Positions 40,841 to 49,503 of a DNA stretch of 64,000 nucleotides are shown piece after piece. Numbering within the stretch: the first letter of the stretch is position 1; the number at the start of each line of letters is the position of its first letter. Source of the stretch: Catenulispora sp. MAP5-51. GTDB taxonomy: Bacteria > Actinomycetota > Actinomycetes > Streptomycetales > Catenulisporaceae. The DNA lies in assembly GCF_041261205.1 (NCBI RefSeq), contig NZ_JBGCCH010000021.1:103794-167793 (forward strand), written 5' to 3'. The notes beneath the pieces were generated by a model. The model ran no database searches. It was given only the letters and a program-made list of their open reading frames with translations, and was not told the origin of the DNA. The translations under genes were made by a program, and so were the position numbers.

Positions 40841-41113
40841 ATGGCGCTTCAATACATCGGCATCGACCCGGACATCGGGCAGGGAAACTGCCCGACCGTC
40901 TGGGTCGACGACAAGAACGACGACCTCGTGCTGCAAGGATGGCTCGTCGACGAGACGACGCTCGCCGAATGCCGATCAGCCGGCCCAGAACATACCGCTC
41001 GCCCGCGTTCACAAACTTTCCCTTTCCGCTGCGTCGGGGGCGCGCTATACCCGACCGGCGGCCGATCACACCTCCCTCTTCGCCTCCGGGTCAGTCGCGA
41101 GCTTCGGCGGTGA
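40841..41113 (+). CDS. small hypothetical protein, C-terminus probably altered
   Basis: 90 aa. The first 45 residues, MALQYIGIDPDIGQGNCPTV continuing WVDDKNDDLVLQGWLVDETT, match a widespread actinobacterial small-protein family (IGxDPxxxxGxxPTVWVDxxxxxLVLQGW) found near XRE regulators. Family members normally end in an IPEHExVIRxPARM segment; here the sequence after RSAGPEHTA turns into low-quality Arg-rich codons and runs into the end of the convergent methyltransferase gene. A GAGGAGGG ribosome site precedes the ATG at 40841. It may still be expressed, with a foreign tail caused by rearrangement. Confidence 0.6.
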   Translation: MALQYIGIDPDIGQGNCPTVWVDDKNDDLVLQGWLVDETTLAECRSAGPEHTARPRSQTFPFRCVGGALYPTGGRSHLPLRLRVSRELRR

Positions 41114-41774
41114 ACCAATCGCCGCTGTCCGTCAGCAGCTGCCCCAGTTGCAGTCCTGCCGCCGCCAAAGCGTCCGGCAGAGCATCGTCGTCCAACTCCT
41201 GGGTGACGAACTCCTGCTCCCATGCCGCGCCGCCGGCCTCGTAGCGGATCCGTGCGCGCAGTCGGTCCGGCGTGGGGCGTTCGAGCACCGTCAGGATGCT
41301 GCGGATCGTTCCGTCGTCGGACATCGTGTCGGTGACGGTACGCACCCACCCCGGCCGGTGCCGCTGGATCACGACCTTCCCGCTCGGTGCGAGGTGGCGC
41401 CGTGCGGACTCCAGCAGCTGGGTTCGCAGTGGCTCGGGGCTGTTGACCAGGTGAGACGGGAGCAGGACGACGTCGAATCGCTCCGTGAGGTCCAGCTCCT
41501 CGATCGACGAGCGCACCGTCTCGATCTCCCGGCACCGCTCCAGCATCTCGGCCGACTCGTCCACGCCGACGACCCGGTGCCCGAGGCGCGCCAACGGGGT
41601 GCTGATCCGTCCGGTGCCGCAGCCGAGTTCGATGACGTTCGCGTGTTCGGGCACGGCGGCGTGCACGAGCTCTGCTTCGCCCCTGCTCGGCAGCAGCAGG
41701 TAGAGCTGGACCGCACAGCCGTCGGGAGTGATCGTTCCCGGTCCGCTGCCGGAGGCGTCCGTTCGCTGGTCCAC
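41091..41774 (-). CDS. class I SAM-dependent methyltransferase
   Basis: 227 aa from a GTG at 41774. Motif I is NVIELGCGTGRISTPLARLG (about residues 46-65), motif II is RVVGVDESAEMLERCREI, and motif IV lies around ERFDVVLLPSHLVN. The C-terminal part is an antiparallel sheet with RLRARIRYEAGGAAWEQEFV. The substrate is unknown. Just upstream on the same strand a short frame (MSLPEPVADLARLLRELTHA, from 41860) precedes it in a different register, possibly the start of another broken gene. The 3' end overlaps the convergent small-protein gene by 23 bases. Confidence 0.85.
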   Translation of the reverse strand: MDQRTDASGSGPGTITPDGCAVQLYLLLPSRGEAELVHAAVPEHANVIELGCGTGRISTPLARLGHRVVGVDESAEMLERCREIETVRSSIEELDLTERFDVVLLPSHLVNSPEPLRTQLLESARRHLAPSGKVVIQRHRPGWVRTVTDTMSDDGTIRSILTVLERPTPDRLRARIRYEAGGAAWEQEFVTQELDDDALPDALAAAGLQLGQLLTDSGDWFTAEARD

Positions 41775-41880
41775 GGTGACTCTCCCGACCTGTTCGCTGC
41801 TGCATGTGTGAGTTCTCTCAGCAAACGAGCAAGATCCGCGACAGGTTCCGGGAGGCTCATTTCATTGCCTTCGCGCGCGC

Positions 41881-42055
41881 GTTCAAATCACCTCCATCGG
41901 TGACCTTCGAACCCCTCCAGCCACTCGCCGATCGGCCACCCGAACTTCGGTATCGCCGCCGCCTCCGGCTTCGGCGCCGACCTGTCCAAGGTGCTGATGC
42001 TCGACGGGCCCGGAGAGCGCTGGCTCGACGCCGCCATCGCGGACATTACAGAGAA
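41881..42055 (+). pseudogene. deletion-fused remnant of a second 84-aa gene plus ImuA-like pair
   Basis: The GTG at 41900 begins VTFEPLQPLADRP, matching the start of the 84-aa protein at 11.5 kb (MTSEPLQPIADAI), and the DNA before it (CCTCCATCGGTGAC) is shared too. After about 12 codons the sequence jumps, in another frame, to HPNFGIAAASGFGADLSKVL then MLDGPGERW, matching the middle of the ImuA-like protein (NLGIAAVSGLGADLSKMLLL). Roughly 0.5 kb has been lost between them. The SOS box is also degraded: only a GTTCAA half remains. Confidence 0.78.
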
Positions 42056-42479
42056 ACGCCGTCATCGCGGTGCCTTTCGGTTGTCGCCGCCCCGGGGCAA
42101 GCATCCACTGGCCCATGGTCGCGGCGTCAACGGACACCGGAAAACCACCTCGCGTATCTCGCTGCGTTCGGGGTAGCGGCTTTTTGTGCCCTACCGGACC
42201 CCGGACCCCGGCTGCAGGGTGGCCTACGCTACGCCGATCCTTGCGGGGCGCGGGCGCGGGCGCGGGCGTGGCCGTCGCGGGCGCCGGCCGCGAAATATCA
42301 GTGTGCTGGTTCGAACGTTCGGCCGGCTCGAGCTCCTGACCGGCCCGGATGGAATAGACGCCCTCGCCGGAGCGCCGGCCTGGTTCGGCGAGCGCCACAT
42401 CGCCGGGTTTGAACCTGCGATCGCGAGTCAACAGCTGAGCAGGCGGGCATTGGCGAGCGCTGACGAGTGATGGTGGGGT
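42056..42479. other. no convincing gene; GC-rich hexamer-like repeat
   Basis: No family resemblance is seen in either strand. Around 42245-42275 the unit GGGCGC is repeated about four times. Earlier sequence may be more debris from the rearrangement that produced the ImuA-like remnant. Confidence 0.4.
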
Positions 42480-43670
42480 GTGACCGAATTGCAGCCGGAA
42501 ACCACCGATGGATTGTCCTTCGGAGAGGGCGCACTCAGGCCGGAACAGGAACGGTATTCCGGTCGAGGTGACGCGGCACCACCGGCCGTGGGCGTCGAGT
42601 CGGATGCCCGCGGTGGGGTAAGCCGTCGAGGACGCCTGCGGCCGGTGATCGGAGCCGTCGCCGCCGTCGCGCTGCTGGTGGCGGTGTTCGGCTTCGCGTT
42701 CCCGGCTCTGGCCTCTTACGGCAGAGTCATCGGCGTCCTGCGCGCCATGACCGCCGTCGGCGTCGTCGGAGTCGCCGTCGCGACCTTCGCCAACCTGCTC
42801 GCCAACTGGTTTCTCATCACGACGGCGTTGCCGGGGCTTTCCATGCGCCGGGCGGCCGCTACGAATCTTGCTTCCACTGCTGTGGCCAACACCGTGCCCG
42901 GCGGTGGCGCGATAGCCATGGGCGTCAGCTGGCGGATGCTCACCGGCTGGGGTGTGACGTCGCGGGCCTTCGGGGTCTACGCGATCGCGACCGGCATCTG
43001 GAGCACGATGGCCAAGTTCGCGACGCCGGCTGTCGCCGTCCTCGTTCTGGCGCTGTCCCGTGCCCTGCCCACCGCGTCCGACCAGGTCGACCTGCTGTGG
43101 ATCTCGGCGGGCGCGGGCCTTTACATCTGTGCTCCGATAGCCGTGCTGGTCCGGCTGGCGCTGCGGGACGACCGCGGGGCCGAGGCGGCGGACCGGTGGG
43201 TCATGCGGCTCGCCGGCCGCCTCTTCAGGATGGTGAAGCGCCCGATGCCGGCCGTGCTCGACGGCATGATGGCGCGCCTCCGGCAGGAAGCCGGCACCGT
43301 CATCAAGGCTCGAGGACGGAGGCTGACGCTCGCGACGATCATCAGCGACCTCGGCTGGTGGGGTGTCCTGCAGAGCAGCCTGTGGGCCTGTGGCGTGTCG
43401 CAGGCACAGGTGTCGTGGCAAATGTGCTTCGCCGGCTTCGCGGTGGCCAGGGCGGTCTCGTCCGTGCCGATCACCCCCGGCGGACTCGGCATGATCGACT
43501 ACATCTTGAGCGTCTACCTCTTGCACGGGGTCGACACGGCGACGGCGGCCCGGGTCCTGGCAGCGATCATGCTGACCCGGGCGATGACGCTCGCGCTCCC
43601 GATCCCGCTGGGCGCCGTCACCTATCTGGGCTGGCAGTCGACGGTCCGTCGGCGGCGTATTGCCGCCTGA
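42480..43670 (+). CDS. lysylphosphatidylglycerol synthase TM-region / flippase-like membrane protein (UPF0104-type)
   Basis: 396 aa from a GTG at 42480. After about 55 hydrophilic residues there are seven or eight hydrophobic segments, e.g. GAVAAVALLVAVFGFAFPAL, TAVGVVGVAVATFANLLANW and AFGVYAIATGIWSTMAKFAT. Family signatures are STAVANTVPGGGAIAMGVSW, with the PGG motif, and a second ITPGGLGMIDYILSVYLL. Such proteins are integral membrane homologues of the MprF flippase domain and of glycan-lipid transport proteins; the substrate here is unknown. It precedes an AI-2E family gene on the same strand by 118 bases. Confidence 0.87.
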   Translation: MTELQPETTDGLSFGEGALRPEQERYSGRGDAAPPAVGVESDARGGVSRRGRLRPVIGAVAAVALLVAVFGFAFPALASYGRVIGVLRAMTAVGVVGVAVATFANLLANWFLITTALPGLSMRRAAATNLASTAVANTVPGGGAIAMGVSWRMLTGWGVTSRAFGVYAIATGIWSTMAKFATPAVAVLVLALSRALPTASDQVDLLWISAGAGLYICAPIAVLVRLALRDDRGAEAADRWVMRLAGRLFRMVKRPMPAVLDGMMARLRQEAGTVIKARGRRLTLATIISDLGWWGVLQSSLWACGVSQAQVSWQMCFAGFAVARAVSSVPITPGGLGMIDYILSVYLLHGVDTATAARVLAAIMLTRAMTLALPIPLGAVTYLGWQSTVRRRRIAA

Positions 43671-43788
43671 CCGGTCACGCGGTTCGGACTCACGCGAGAC
43701 GTTTGTTCTTGAGCGGTGCGGACACCAGACCCGACCGGTGTTTCTGTGGCTTCCTCCGCGTCGCCACCCGGAGGGGAAAGGGTCGGGC

Positions 43789-44973
43789 ATGACTGACAGC
43801 GGGACGGTTCCGCCAGCGGCGTCCGCGGCACGCCACGACGATCTGCGGGCTGCGGAATCGCGCATAGCGGGGTCTACAGAGGAGCCGGACGCAGCGACCG
43901 GGCAGCAGCTGTGGATTCCCGGTCGGCTGGTACGGCGGGCGCCCGCACAGCGGTCGTGGTTTCAGGTGGGGTACGGGTTCACCGCCGGTGCGATCCTGGC
44001 TTATGCGACGGCGGAGGCGATCCTGCGTTCAGCGCAGGTTCTGGTCCTCGTTCTGCTGTCGGCGTTCCTGGCGGTCAGCCTGGAGCCGATGGTGGTGGGC
44101 CTGGAGCATCTCCGACTGCGCCGCGGCTTGGCGGTCGCCGTGGTACTGATCGGGTTCACCGCTGTGCTGGGCGGCTTCCTCGCCCTGGTCATCCCGCCGG
44201 TGAGTAACGAGGTCACCGCCTTGACCAAGGAGATCCCCACCTGGCTCCAGGAGATCCACGACCATCACTCGCAGCTGGGGAAGATCGAGGACCGCTACCA
44301 TCTGGTCGCCAAGGCCAAGGCGCAGTTCGCGTCCGGGGACGCCGCGGGCAGACTCGTGTCCGGTCTGATGGCCGCCGGCCAGATCATCCTCGGCGCGGTC
44401 ACCTCGACCTTCATCGTCATCACCCTGACGATCTACTTCCTCGTCGGGATGCCGACGGTGCGCGACTTCGGCCTGCGGTTCGTGAGCGCGCGCAACCGTC
44501 CCCGCAGCCAGGACCTGACCGACCGGATCCTGCTCCAGGTCGGCCGGTACATGCTGGCCAACCTGGCCACCTCGGCGCTGGCCGGTCTGGCCACCTTCAT
44601 CTGGTGCATGGCCGTCGGTGTTCCGTACGCGGCCGTGCTCGGCTTCCTGGTCGCTCTGATGGACATGGTGCCGGTCATCGGCTCGACGGTCGGCGGCGCC
44701 GCGGTCAGTCTGGTCGCCCTGTCGGTCTCCGTGCCGACCGCTGTCGCCTCGCTGGTCTTCTACATCGTGTTCCGGTTCGCCGAGGACCACCTGATCAACC
44801 CGCTCACGATGAAGTACACGGTACGGATCCACCCCATCGCGACCATGATCGCGGTGCTGGTCATGGGAACCTTGATGGGCCTGGTCGGCGCCCTGATCGC
44901 GGTACCGGCGGCCACCGCGGTCAGCCTGATCCTTCAAGAGGTGGTCTTTCCCAAGCGCGACCAGGCTGTCTGA
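43789..44973 (+). CDS. AI-2E family (YdiK/PerM-like) membrane transporter
   Basis: 394 aa. Eight membrane segments follow the family pattern: an N-terminal pair (LVLVLLSAFLAVSLEPMVVG, VAVVLIGFTAVLGGFLALVI), a soluble helical stretch at about 145-200 (EIPTWLQEIHDHHSQLGKIE), then IILGAVTSTFIVITLTIYFL and the C-terminal cluster GFLVALMDMVPVIGSTVGGA with the DxVPxIG motif, and EDHLINPLTMKYTVRIHPIA. Despite the name, most members are sodium/proton-coupled or of unknown substrate. The ATG at 43789 has GGAGGGG upstream. It likely forms a unit with the flippase-like gene. Confidence 0.92.
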   Translation: MTDSGTVPPAASAARHDDLRAAESRIAGSTEEPDAATGQQLWIPGRLVRRAPAQRSWFQVGYGFTAGAILAYATAEAILRSAQVLVLVLLSAFLAVSLEPMVVGLEHLRLRRGLAVAVVLIGFTAVLGGFLALVIPPVSNEVTALTKEIPTWLQEIHDHHSQLGKIEDRYHLVAKAKAQFASGDAAGRLVSGLMAAGQIILGAVTSTFIVITLTIYFLVGMPTVRDFGLRFVSARNRPRSQDLTDRILLQVGRYMLANLATSALAGLATFIWCMAVGVPYAAVLGFLVALMDMVPVIGSTVGGAAVSLVALSVSVPTAVASLVFYIVFRFAEDHLINPLTMKYTVRIHPIATMIAVLVMGTLMGLVGALIAVPAATAVSLILQEVVFPKRDQAV

Positions 44974-45089
44974 GTCCGACCGGGCACCGGCGCCTCGGCG
45001 CGCCGCGGGGGCCCGTGTTCCGGGACGATGCGCTCGGCGCACATATAAGCCCTCAGTCAGGGCATGCGGCGCACCGGAGGTGGTCGAGT

Positions 45090-46001
45090 ATGCGAATCCT
45101 GACAGGCACCGCCGGGTGGGCGGACGCGAGTCTGATACGGAGCGGCTGGTACCCGCCGGGAACCAGGACCGCGGCGGGGCGGCTGCGGTACTACGCCAGC
45201 CAGTTTCCGCTCGTCGAGGTCGACAGCGCGTACTACGCTCTGCCGAGCGCGGCGGCGGTCGCCGGCTGGATCGATGCGGCGCCCGATGGTTTCACCATGG
45301 ACGTCAAAGCGTACTCGCTGCTCACGGGGCACCGGACGCGCACCGCGACCCTGCCCGCCGATCTCAGGACCCGTGTTCGTGGTCCGTGGTTGACCGCTCA
45401 GTCGGCGCCGGCGGGGCTGGTCACAGAGCTCTGGAATCGGTTCCACCGGACGTTCGAGCCGTTGCGCGAATCCGGACTTCTCGGATTGGCTCTTTTGCAG
45501 TTCCCGCCGAACTGCCGAGCGGACTCCGGCGGCGTGGCCGCGGTGCGGACCGCTCTACGGCAGTGCGCACCTCTGTCGACGGCGGTGGAGTTCCGGCACA
45601 GTTCGTGGCTGGAACCGGAACAACGTGACCGGACATGGGAACTGCTTCGCGCCCACAACGCCGCCTACGTCTGCGCCGACATGACCCAGTCTCACCCCGG
45701 CGCAGTGCCCCCGCTGCTCGCGGTCACCGCGACCAAGGCGGTCATCCGTCTCCACGGCCACAGCGCCGCATGGTCCCGGGGCGGAAAGGAGGAGCGCTAC
45801 CGCTACGAATACTCCGCTTCCGAACTGACAGCGTGGGCGGAGCGAAGCCGCCGACTCGCGGAGACTGTCGAGGAAGTACACATCGTGGTGAACACCTGCT
45901 GCGCGGGAACCGCACAGCGAGCCGCCGCATCCCTGCGCGGTCAGCTCGATGTCCCCAATGACTCCAGCGCCTCCACCGCCGCGGCGGCCGACCGGGGGTG
46001 A
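45090..46001 (+). CDS. DUF72 family TIM-barrel protein
   Basis: 303 aa. The family pattern starts at the N-terminus: RILTGTAGWADASLIRSGWY then PPGTRTAAGRLRYYASQFPL with VEVDSAYYALPSAAAVAGWI. GLALLQFPPNCRADS and STAVEFRHSSWLEPEQRDRT lie in the middle. Near the end are IRLHGHSAAWSRGGKEERYR and YEYSASELTAWAERSRRL. DUF72 proteins have a TIM-barrel related to Uve1-type endonucleases and are linked by context to DNA or Fe-S chemistry; the activity is unproven. The ATG at 45090 has CCGGAGG nine bases upstream. The last 20 residues are Ser/Ala-rich. Confidence 0.92.
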   Translation: MRILTGTAGWADASLIRSGWYPPGTRTAAGRLRYYASQFPLVEVDSAYYALPSAAAVAGWIDAAPDGFTMDVKAYSLLTGHRTRTATLPADLRTRVRGPWLTAQSAPAGLVTELWNRFHRTFEPLRESGLLGLALLQFPPNCRADSGGVAAVRTALRQCAPLSTAVEFRHSSWLEPEQRDRTWELLRAHNAAYVCADMTQSHPGAVPPLLAVTATKAVIRLHGHSAAWSRGGKEERYRYEYSASELTAWAERSRRLAETVEEVHIVVNTCCAGTAQRAAASLRGQLDVPNDSSASTAAAADRG

Positions 46002-46057
46002 CGCCGGCCGAAGCCGGCCGACCGAATCAGGCGTCCACGGGCCCAGCGGTCCAGAGA

Positions 46058-46903
46058 TCAGGCGTTCAGTCCGGCGGCGATCCCGTCGTCGCCCCGGCTG
46101 AGCTTGAGCAGCGCCGCGGCGGTGCGCGTGGCGAGGACGCCGGAGACCGTCGCGGAGGAGAGGAGCGGTTCGCCGTTGATGACTCCGCTCGCCGGCGGGC
46201 CGCCGACTGAGCGGAAGTCCGCGGGGACCAAGGCGATCCGCCGTGCACCGAGTGTCTCGCAGCGTTCGACGACCTCGGCGGGCGCGGGGTCGCCGTCGCG
46301 GAAGGCGACTTCCACCCACGACAGCCTTGCCTGGACCTTGACCAGGTGGGCGATGCGGCAGAGTTCCGCGTCGTCGAACTTGTTCGCGGCGTTCGCGGTC
46401 AACACCACCGCGAGGTCGGGCGAACAGGGTGAGCCGGCGGCCTGGGCCACCGCTACACGGAGCCAGCCGGTCAGAAGGGTCGCGGTGCCGAAAGGGTCGG
46501 CCAGGACGAGCCGGCCGCCGGCCGCGCCGTCGGTCACGGCCATCAGCGCCCGCGCGGTGTCCGCGACCAGCCCCGGGTCGCGGCCCAACGTCATCGGCAC
46601 CACACACACCGGCAGATCGTTGCTCTCGAGCGCCTGTTCCACGGTCGTTTTCAGATCCCGGCGCGCCGACGCCGCCCGAAAGAGCGCCTCACGCTCGATC
46701 GACGGCTCCACATCCACATCCGCGCCACCCTCGTGGCCGCCGACGAGGACCACGGAAGCCCGCGCGACACCTGCCGTCGGCAGAATCAATGTCCCGGCTG
46801 CGCTGTCGTTGGGCCCGGGCTTGGCGCCGTCGGCGCCGTTCACCTCGACCCGGACCAGGCCGTGCGTGTGTTTCCGGACGCCTGGTCTGATCGGTGCGTT
46901 CAT
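46058..46903 (-). CDS. CbiX/sirohydrochlorin-chelatase-like protein
   Basis: 281 aa. The core resembles the CbiX family: SNDLPVCVVPMTLGRDPGLV with ADTARALMAVTDGAAGGRLV, then LADPFGTATLLTGWLRVAVA and AVVLTANAANKFDDAELCRI, with a second half RLSWVEVAFRDGDPAPAEVV. Histidines that bind metal in CbiK/CbiX are not all in place, so it may be a paralogue rather than a cobalt chelatase. The N-terminal 60 residues are variable and may be a tag. No cobalamin genes are nearby. It is convergent with the DUF72 gene; the ATG at 46903 precedes an apparent promoter gap. Confidence 0.7.
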   Translation of the reverse strand: MNAPIRPGVRKHTHGLVRVEVNGADGAKPGPNDSAAGTLILPTAGVARASVVLVGGHEGGADVDVEPSIEREALFRAASARRDLKTTVEQALESNDLPVCVVPMTLGRDPGLVADTARALMAVTDGAAGGRLVLADPFGTATLLTGWLRVAVAQAAGSPCSPDLAVVLTANAANKFDDAELCRIAHLVKVQARLSWVEVAFRDGDPAPAEVVERCETLGARRIALVPADFRSVGGPPASGVINGEPLLSSATVSGVLATRTAAALLKLSRGDDGIAAGLNA

Positions 46904-47019
46904 ACTTCCTCACCATGTCCAGCGGTCTGGCGACCACCACCTGCCCGCGATACGAATGTCGGGGGGCGCTTATGTCCCGGACACAGCGAACTAAACGGCT
47001 GGATTTCTCCGCCGCCGGT

Positions 47020-47391
47020 CTACTGCGCCCCGCTCAGGCGCAACCACTCGGCCCAGGGACGATCTGTCCGCTCCCTGATCAACAGGTCCTGCACGCCGTT
47101 CCGGGTGGCGATGCCCTCGGCCAGGTCGTGCGCGACCGCGTCCAACGCCGCCTGTGCCTCGGAGATCTGGCGGGGGTCGGCGGCCGTCAACGCCTCGCGC
47201 AGCACGTTCAGGGCCTGCTCGCGCATGTGGAAGGCGGCCCACACCGCCGTGTCGGCGTCCGCGGCGGCCGACATCAGCTGACGGATCCAGGCCGCGCTGA
47301 CGACGTCCTCCGCAGCCTGGACCGGGGCGAGGGTGCGCGGCTGGTCGTCGTGCTGTGCCGGGCACGCTGGCTCGTTCACAGGCTGATCCAT
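47020..47391 (-). CDS. small helical hypothetical protein
   Basis: 123 aa, almost all alpha-helical from residue 22 on (VQAAEDVVSAAWIRQLMSAA, AVWAAFHMREQALNVLREAL, ISEAQAALDAVAHDLAEGIA). I do not recognise the family. It has no membrane span or signal peptide and a Pro/Gln-rich start. The ATG at 47391 follows AGGAGTCCCCCT. It is divergent from the small membrane-protein gene at 47647; both may belong to a stress regulon, but no shared promoter motif is clear. Confidence 0.6.
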   Translation of the reverse strand: MDQPVNEPACPAQHDDQPRTLAPVQAAEDVVSAAWIRQLMSAAADADTAVWAAFHMREQALNVLREALTAADPRQISEAQAALDAVAHDLAEGIATRNGVQDLLIRERTDRPWAEWLRLSGAQ

Positions 47392-47646
47392 AGGGGGACT
47401 CCTCGGCGCCGTCCTGGTATGCGCTGCCGGTGCACAGCACGATGTCCGGCGGCGTGTACCCAGAATGTTGACGGTCAACCGAAGTCTGGAGCAGTTTTCC
47501 TCGCCGCGCTCGACCCGGAGGCGGGCGGAAAAAAGAGAGGGTGTTAGCAGTTGTTTAAAGCTCCCTAGGCGAGCCAGAAGGGGCGGCAGATAAACGTTTC
47601 GCAATACCGGCCACGTTACGTGGCAGCCCCCGGAGGGAGACTCGTC

Positions 47647-47823
47647 ATGGGTGTCATTTTGCTGGTCCTGCTGCTGGCCCTGTTGCTGGGCGGCCTGGGC
47701 TTCGCGGCGCACGCGCTGTGGATCGTCGCCGTGGTGGTGTTCCTGGCGTGGCTGGTCGGCTTCGGCATCAGCCGCGGCGAGGCCGCCGGAGGCGGACGTC
47801 GCCGCTGGTACGGCCGCTGGTAG
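47647..47823 (+). CDS. small hydrophobic membrane protein
   Basis: 58 aa. Two hydrophobic stretches cover almost the whole protein (VILLVLLLALLLGGLGFAAH and WIVAVVVFLAWLVGFGIS), followed by a basic tail GGGRRRWYGRW. It fits the small 'hydrophobic protein' family common in actinomycete stress regulons. The ATG at 47647 has GGAGGGAG at 6-bp spacing; a start at 47620 would add nine residues without a ribosome site. The leader contains an inverted repeat GCCACG-TTA-CGTGGC (47610-47624). A 52-bp perfect palindrome follows 17 bases after the stop. Confidence 0.82.
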   Translation: MGVILLVLLLALLLGGLGFAAHALWIVAVVVFLAWLVGFGISRGEAAGGGRRRWYGRW

Positions 47824-47840
47824 GGCGCCGAGCGGAGGCA

Positions 47841-47892
47841 CAGGCCCTGCTGGGGCCGGACAGTCGCGACTGTCCGGCCCCAGCAGGGCCTG
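47841..47892. terminator. 52-bp perfect palindrome after the membrane-protein gene
   Basis: CAGGCCCTGCTGGGGCCGGA followed by CAGTCG is mirrored exactly by its reverse complement with no loop; the centre is TCG|CGA at 47866/47867. It is much longer than an ordinary terminator stem. It is most simply a terminator, but a 26-bp arm with zero spacing can also extrude as a cruciform or bind a dimeric protein. Confidence 0.8.
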
Positions 47893-47986
47893 GTGCTGAA
47901 AGCGGGTCATTCGCGAGAGTGGTTCGCGGAGCGCCCGCCCGCCGGCCGGTTTTCCATTTCGGCAAGGATCGGATCGAGGTTCAGTC

Positions 47987-48481
47987 GTGATCAGCACTAC
48001 CCAGCGGTATCCGCGGTGGCGGCAAGTCGTGCTCGACACCCCCGGCACGCGTGGGCTGGCGGAGTTCTACCGAGAACTGCTCGGCTTCGAGTACCGCCCT
48101 GGCGATGAGCCGCCGGCGCCCGGTGAACCGGACCCGCGCGGCGAGGACTGGCTCACCCTGGAGGACCCGCGCGGTGCGGCTGCTATCGCGTTCCAGCAGG
48201 TCGACAAGCTGCCGACTACGACGTGGCCGCAGGAGGGCGTGGCGCAGCAGTACCACTTGGACCTGGATGTGCCGGCCCTCGCGGATCTGCTGGCACAGCA
48301 CGAGCGGGTGCTGGCGTTGGGTGCCACCCTGCGTTACGACCGCTCGGGCGACCCGCAGGAGCCGCTGCGCGTCTACGCCGACCCCTCGGGCCACTTGTTC
48401 TGCATTTTCGTGAGCGGCGAGCGGGCCTCCGAGCCGGCGTCCGACCCGGCGTCCCAGCCGGCGTCCCGTTCCCAGGACTGA
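47987..48481 (+). CDS. VOC-family protein (glyoxalase-like)
   Basis: 164 aa from a GTG at 47987. The vicinal-oxygen-chelate fold is clear: YPRWRQVVLDTPGTRGLAEF then YRELLGFEYRPGDE, DWLTLEDPRGAAAIAFQQVD, QQYHLDLDVPALADLLAQHE and LRVYADPSGHLFCIFVSGE. The conserved His and Glu positions fit a divalent-metal binder. It is a typical actinobacterial single-gene VOC protein of unknown substrate; the C-terminal tail is a SEPASDPASQPAS-type repeat. It lies 47 bases before the Sua5 gene on the same strand, perhaps sharing its transcript. Confidence 0.87.
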   Translation: MISTTQRYPRWRQVVLDTPGTRGLAEFYRELLGFEYRPGDEPPAPGEPDPRGEDWLTLEDPRGAAAIAFQQVDKLPTTTWPQEGVAQQYHLDLDVPALADLLAQHERVLALGATLRYDRSGDPQEPLRVYADPSGHLFCIFVSGERASEPASDPASQPASRSQD

Positions 48482-48527
48482 GCGGGAGTGCGCCAACCGG
48501 CGGCGCGGGCGTGAAAGGATCGCACCT

Positions 48528-49502
48528 GTGACGGTCAGTGCAGAGGACATCAAGAAGGCGGCCGGCGTGCTGCGCGCCGGGGGCCTGGTCGCCCTCCCCA
48601 CCGAGACGGTGTACGGGCTCGGTGCCGATGCCGAGGATCCGGCGGCGCTCGCCAAGGTCTTCCTGGCCAAGGGCCGTCCGCCGACGCATCCGCTCATCGT
48701 CCACATCGGCGGCGCCGAGCAGCTGGACGACTGGGCCGAGCAGATTCCGGACGCGGCTCGGACGCTGGCCGAGCGGTTCTGGCCCGGGCCGCTGACTCTG
48801 GTGCTGCGGCGCGGGGCGCGGGTGGCGCTGGAGGCGACCGGGGGGCTGGAGACGGTGGCGGTGCGGGTCCCGGACCACCCGGTGGCGTTGGCGCTGCTGG
48901 CCGAGTTCGGCGGCGGGATCGCCGCGCCGTCGGCCAACCGCTTCGGCTCGGTCAGCCCCACCACCGCCGACCACGTGCGCGCCGAGCTCGGCGACCGGGT
49001 CGACTTCGTGCTCGACGGCGGCCCGTGCCGGGTCGGCGTGGAGTCCACGATCGTGGACGCGACCGGTCCGACCCTGGCCGTCCTGCGTCCCGGCGGCGTC
49101 ACCGAGGAGGACCTCGCCGAGGTCCTGGGCACGCCGATCGCGCTCGACTCCTCCGGCCGGGTCCGCGCCCCGGGCCAGCACCCTTCGCACTACGCCCCCG
49201 CGGCCCGGGTGCGGCTGGTCGAGCCGGACCGGGTGGCCGCCGAGGCACGGATCGCCCACGAGGAGGGCCAGCGCGTGGGTGTGCTGCTGCCTCCCGCGCT
49301 GGCCGACGTGCCGGTCAAGGCCGACGTCGTGGTGCCGGTGCCGGATTCGGCGGCCGAGTACGCGCACCGGCTCTACGGCCTGCTGCGCGAGTTCGACCAG
49401 CACGGATGCGACGTGGTCATCGCCTCGCTGCCGGCCGACGAGGGCCTCGGGACGGCGATCGCCAACCGGCTGCGCCGCGCTGCCGGGCCGCGGCAGGGCT
49501 GA
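48528..49502 (+). CDS. L-threonylcarbamoyladenylate synthase (Sua5/YrdC family)
   Basis: 324 aa from a GTG with AAAGGA eight bases upstream. The YrdC domain (residues 1-200) has AAGVLRAGGLVALPTETVYG then LGADAEDPAALAKVFLAKGR, the ATP/Thr-binding KGRPPTHPLIVHIGG and GIAAPSANRFGSVSPTTADH with the S-x-N motif. The linker APGQHPSHYAPAA leads to the C-terminal Sua5 domain (about 225-320; GLLREFDQHGCDVVIASLPA), the longer Sua5 form. It makes threonylcarbamoyl-AMP for the t6A37 modification of tRNA. Such long forms may coexist with a shorter essential YrdC, so this copy may not be the housekeeping one. Confidence 0.93.
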   Translation: MTVSAEDIKKAAGVLRAGGLVALPTETVYGLGADAEDPAALAKVFLAKGRPPTHPLIVHIGGAEQLDDWAEQIPDAARTLAERFWPGPLTLVLRRGARVALEATGGLETVAVRVPDHPVALALLAEFGGGIAAPSANRFGSVSPTTADHVRAELGDRVDFVLDGGPCRVGVESTIVDATGPTLAVLRPGGVTEEDLAEVLGTPIALDSSGRVRAPGQHPSHYAPAARVRLVEPDRVAAEARIAHEEGQRVGVLLPPALADVPVKADVVVPVPDSAAEYAHRLYGLLREFDQHGCDVVIASLPADEGLGTAIANRLRRAAGPRQG

Positions 49503-49503
49503 G

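Noticed and set aside
41369..41860. Short minus-strand frame starting MSLPEPVADLARLLRELTHA before the methyltransferase gene
   Set aside because: Only about 30 codons look coherent before it becomes the out-of-frame shadow of the methyltransferase; no ribosome site or family match.
42240..42280. GC-rich hexamer repeat as a CRISPR-like array
   Set aside because: Units are contiguous 6-mers with no spacers; simple low-complexity sequence.
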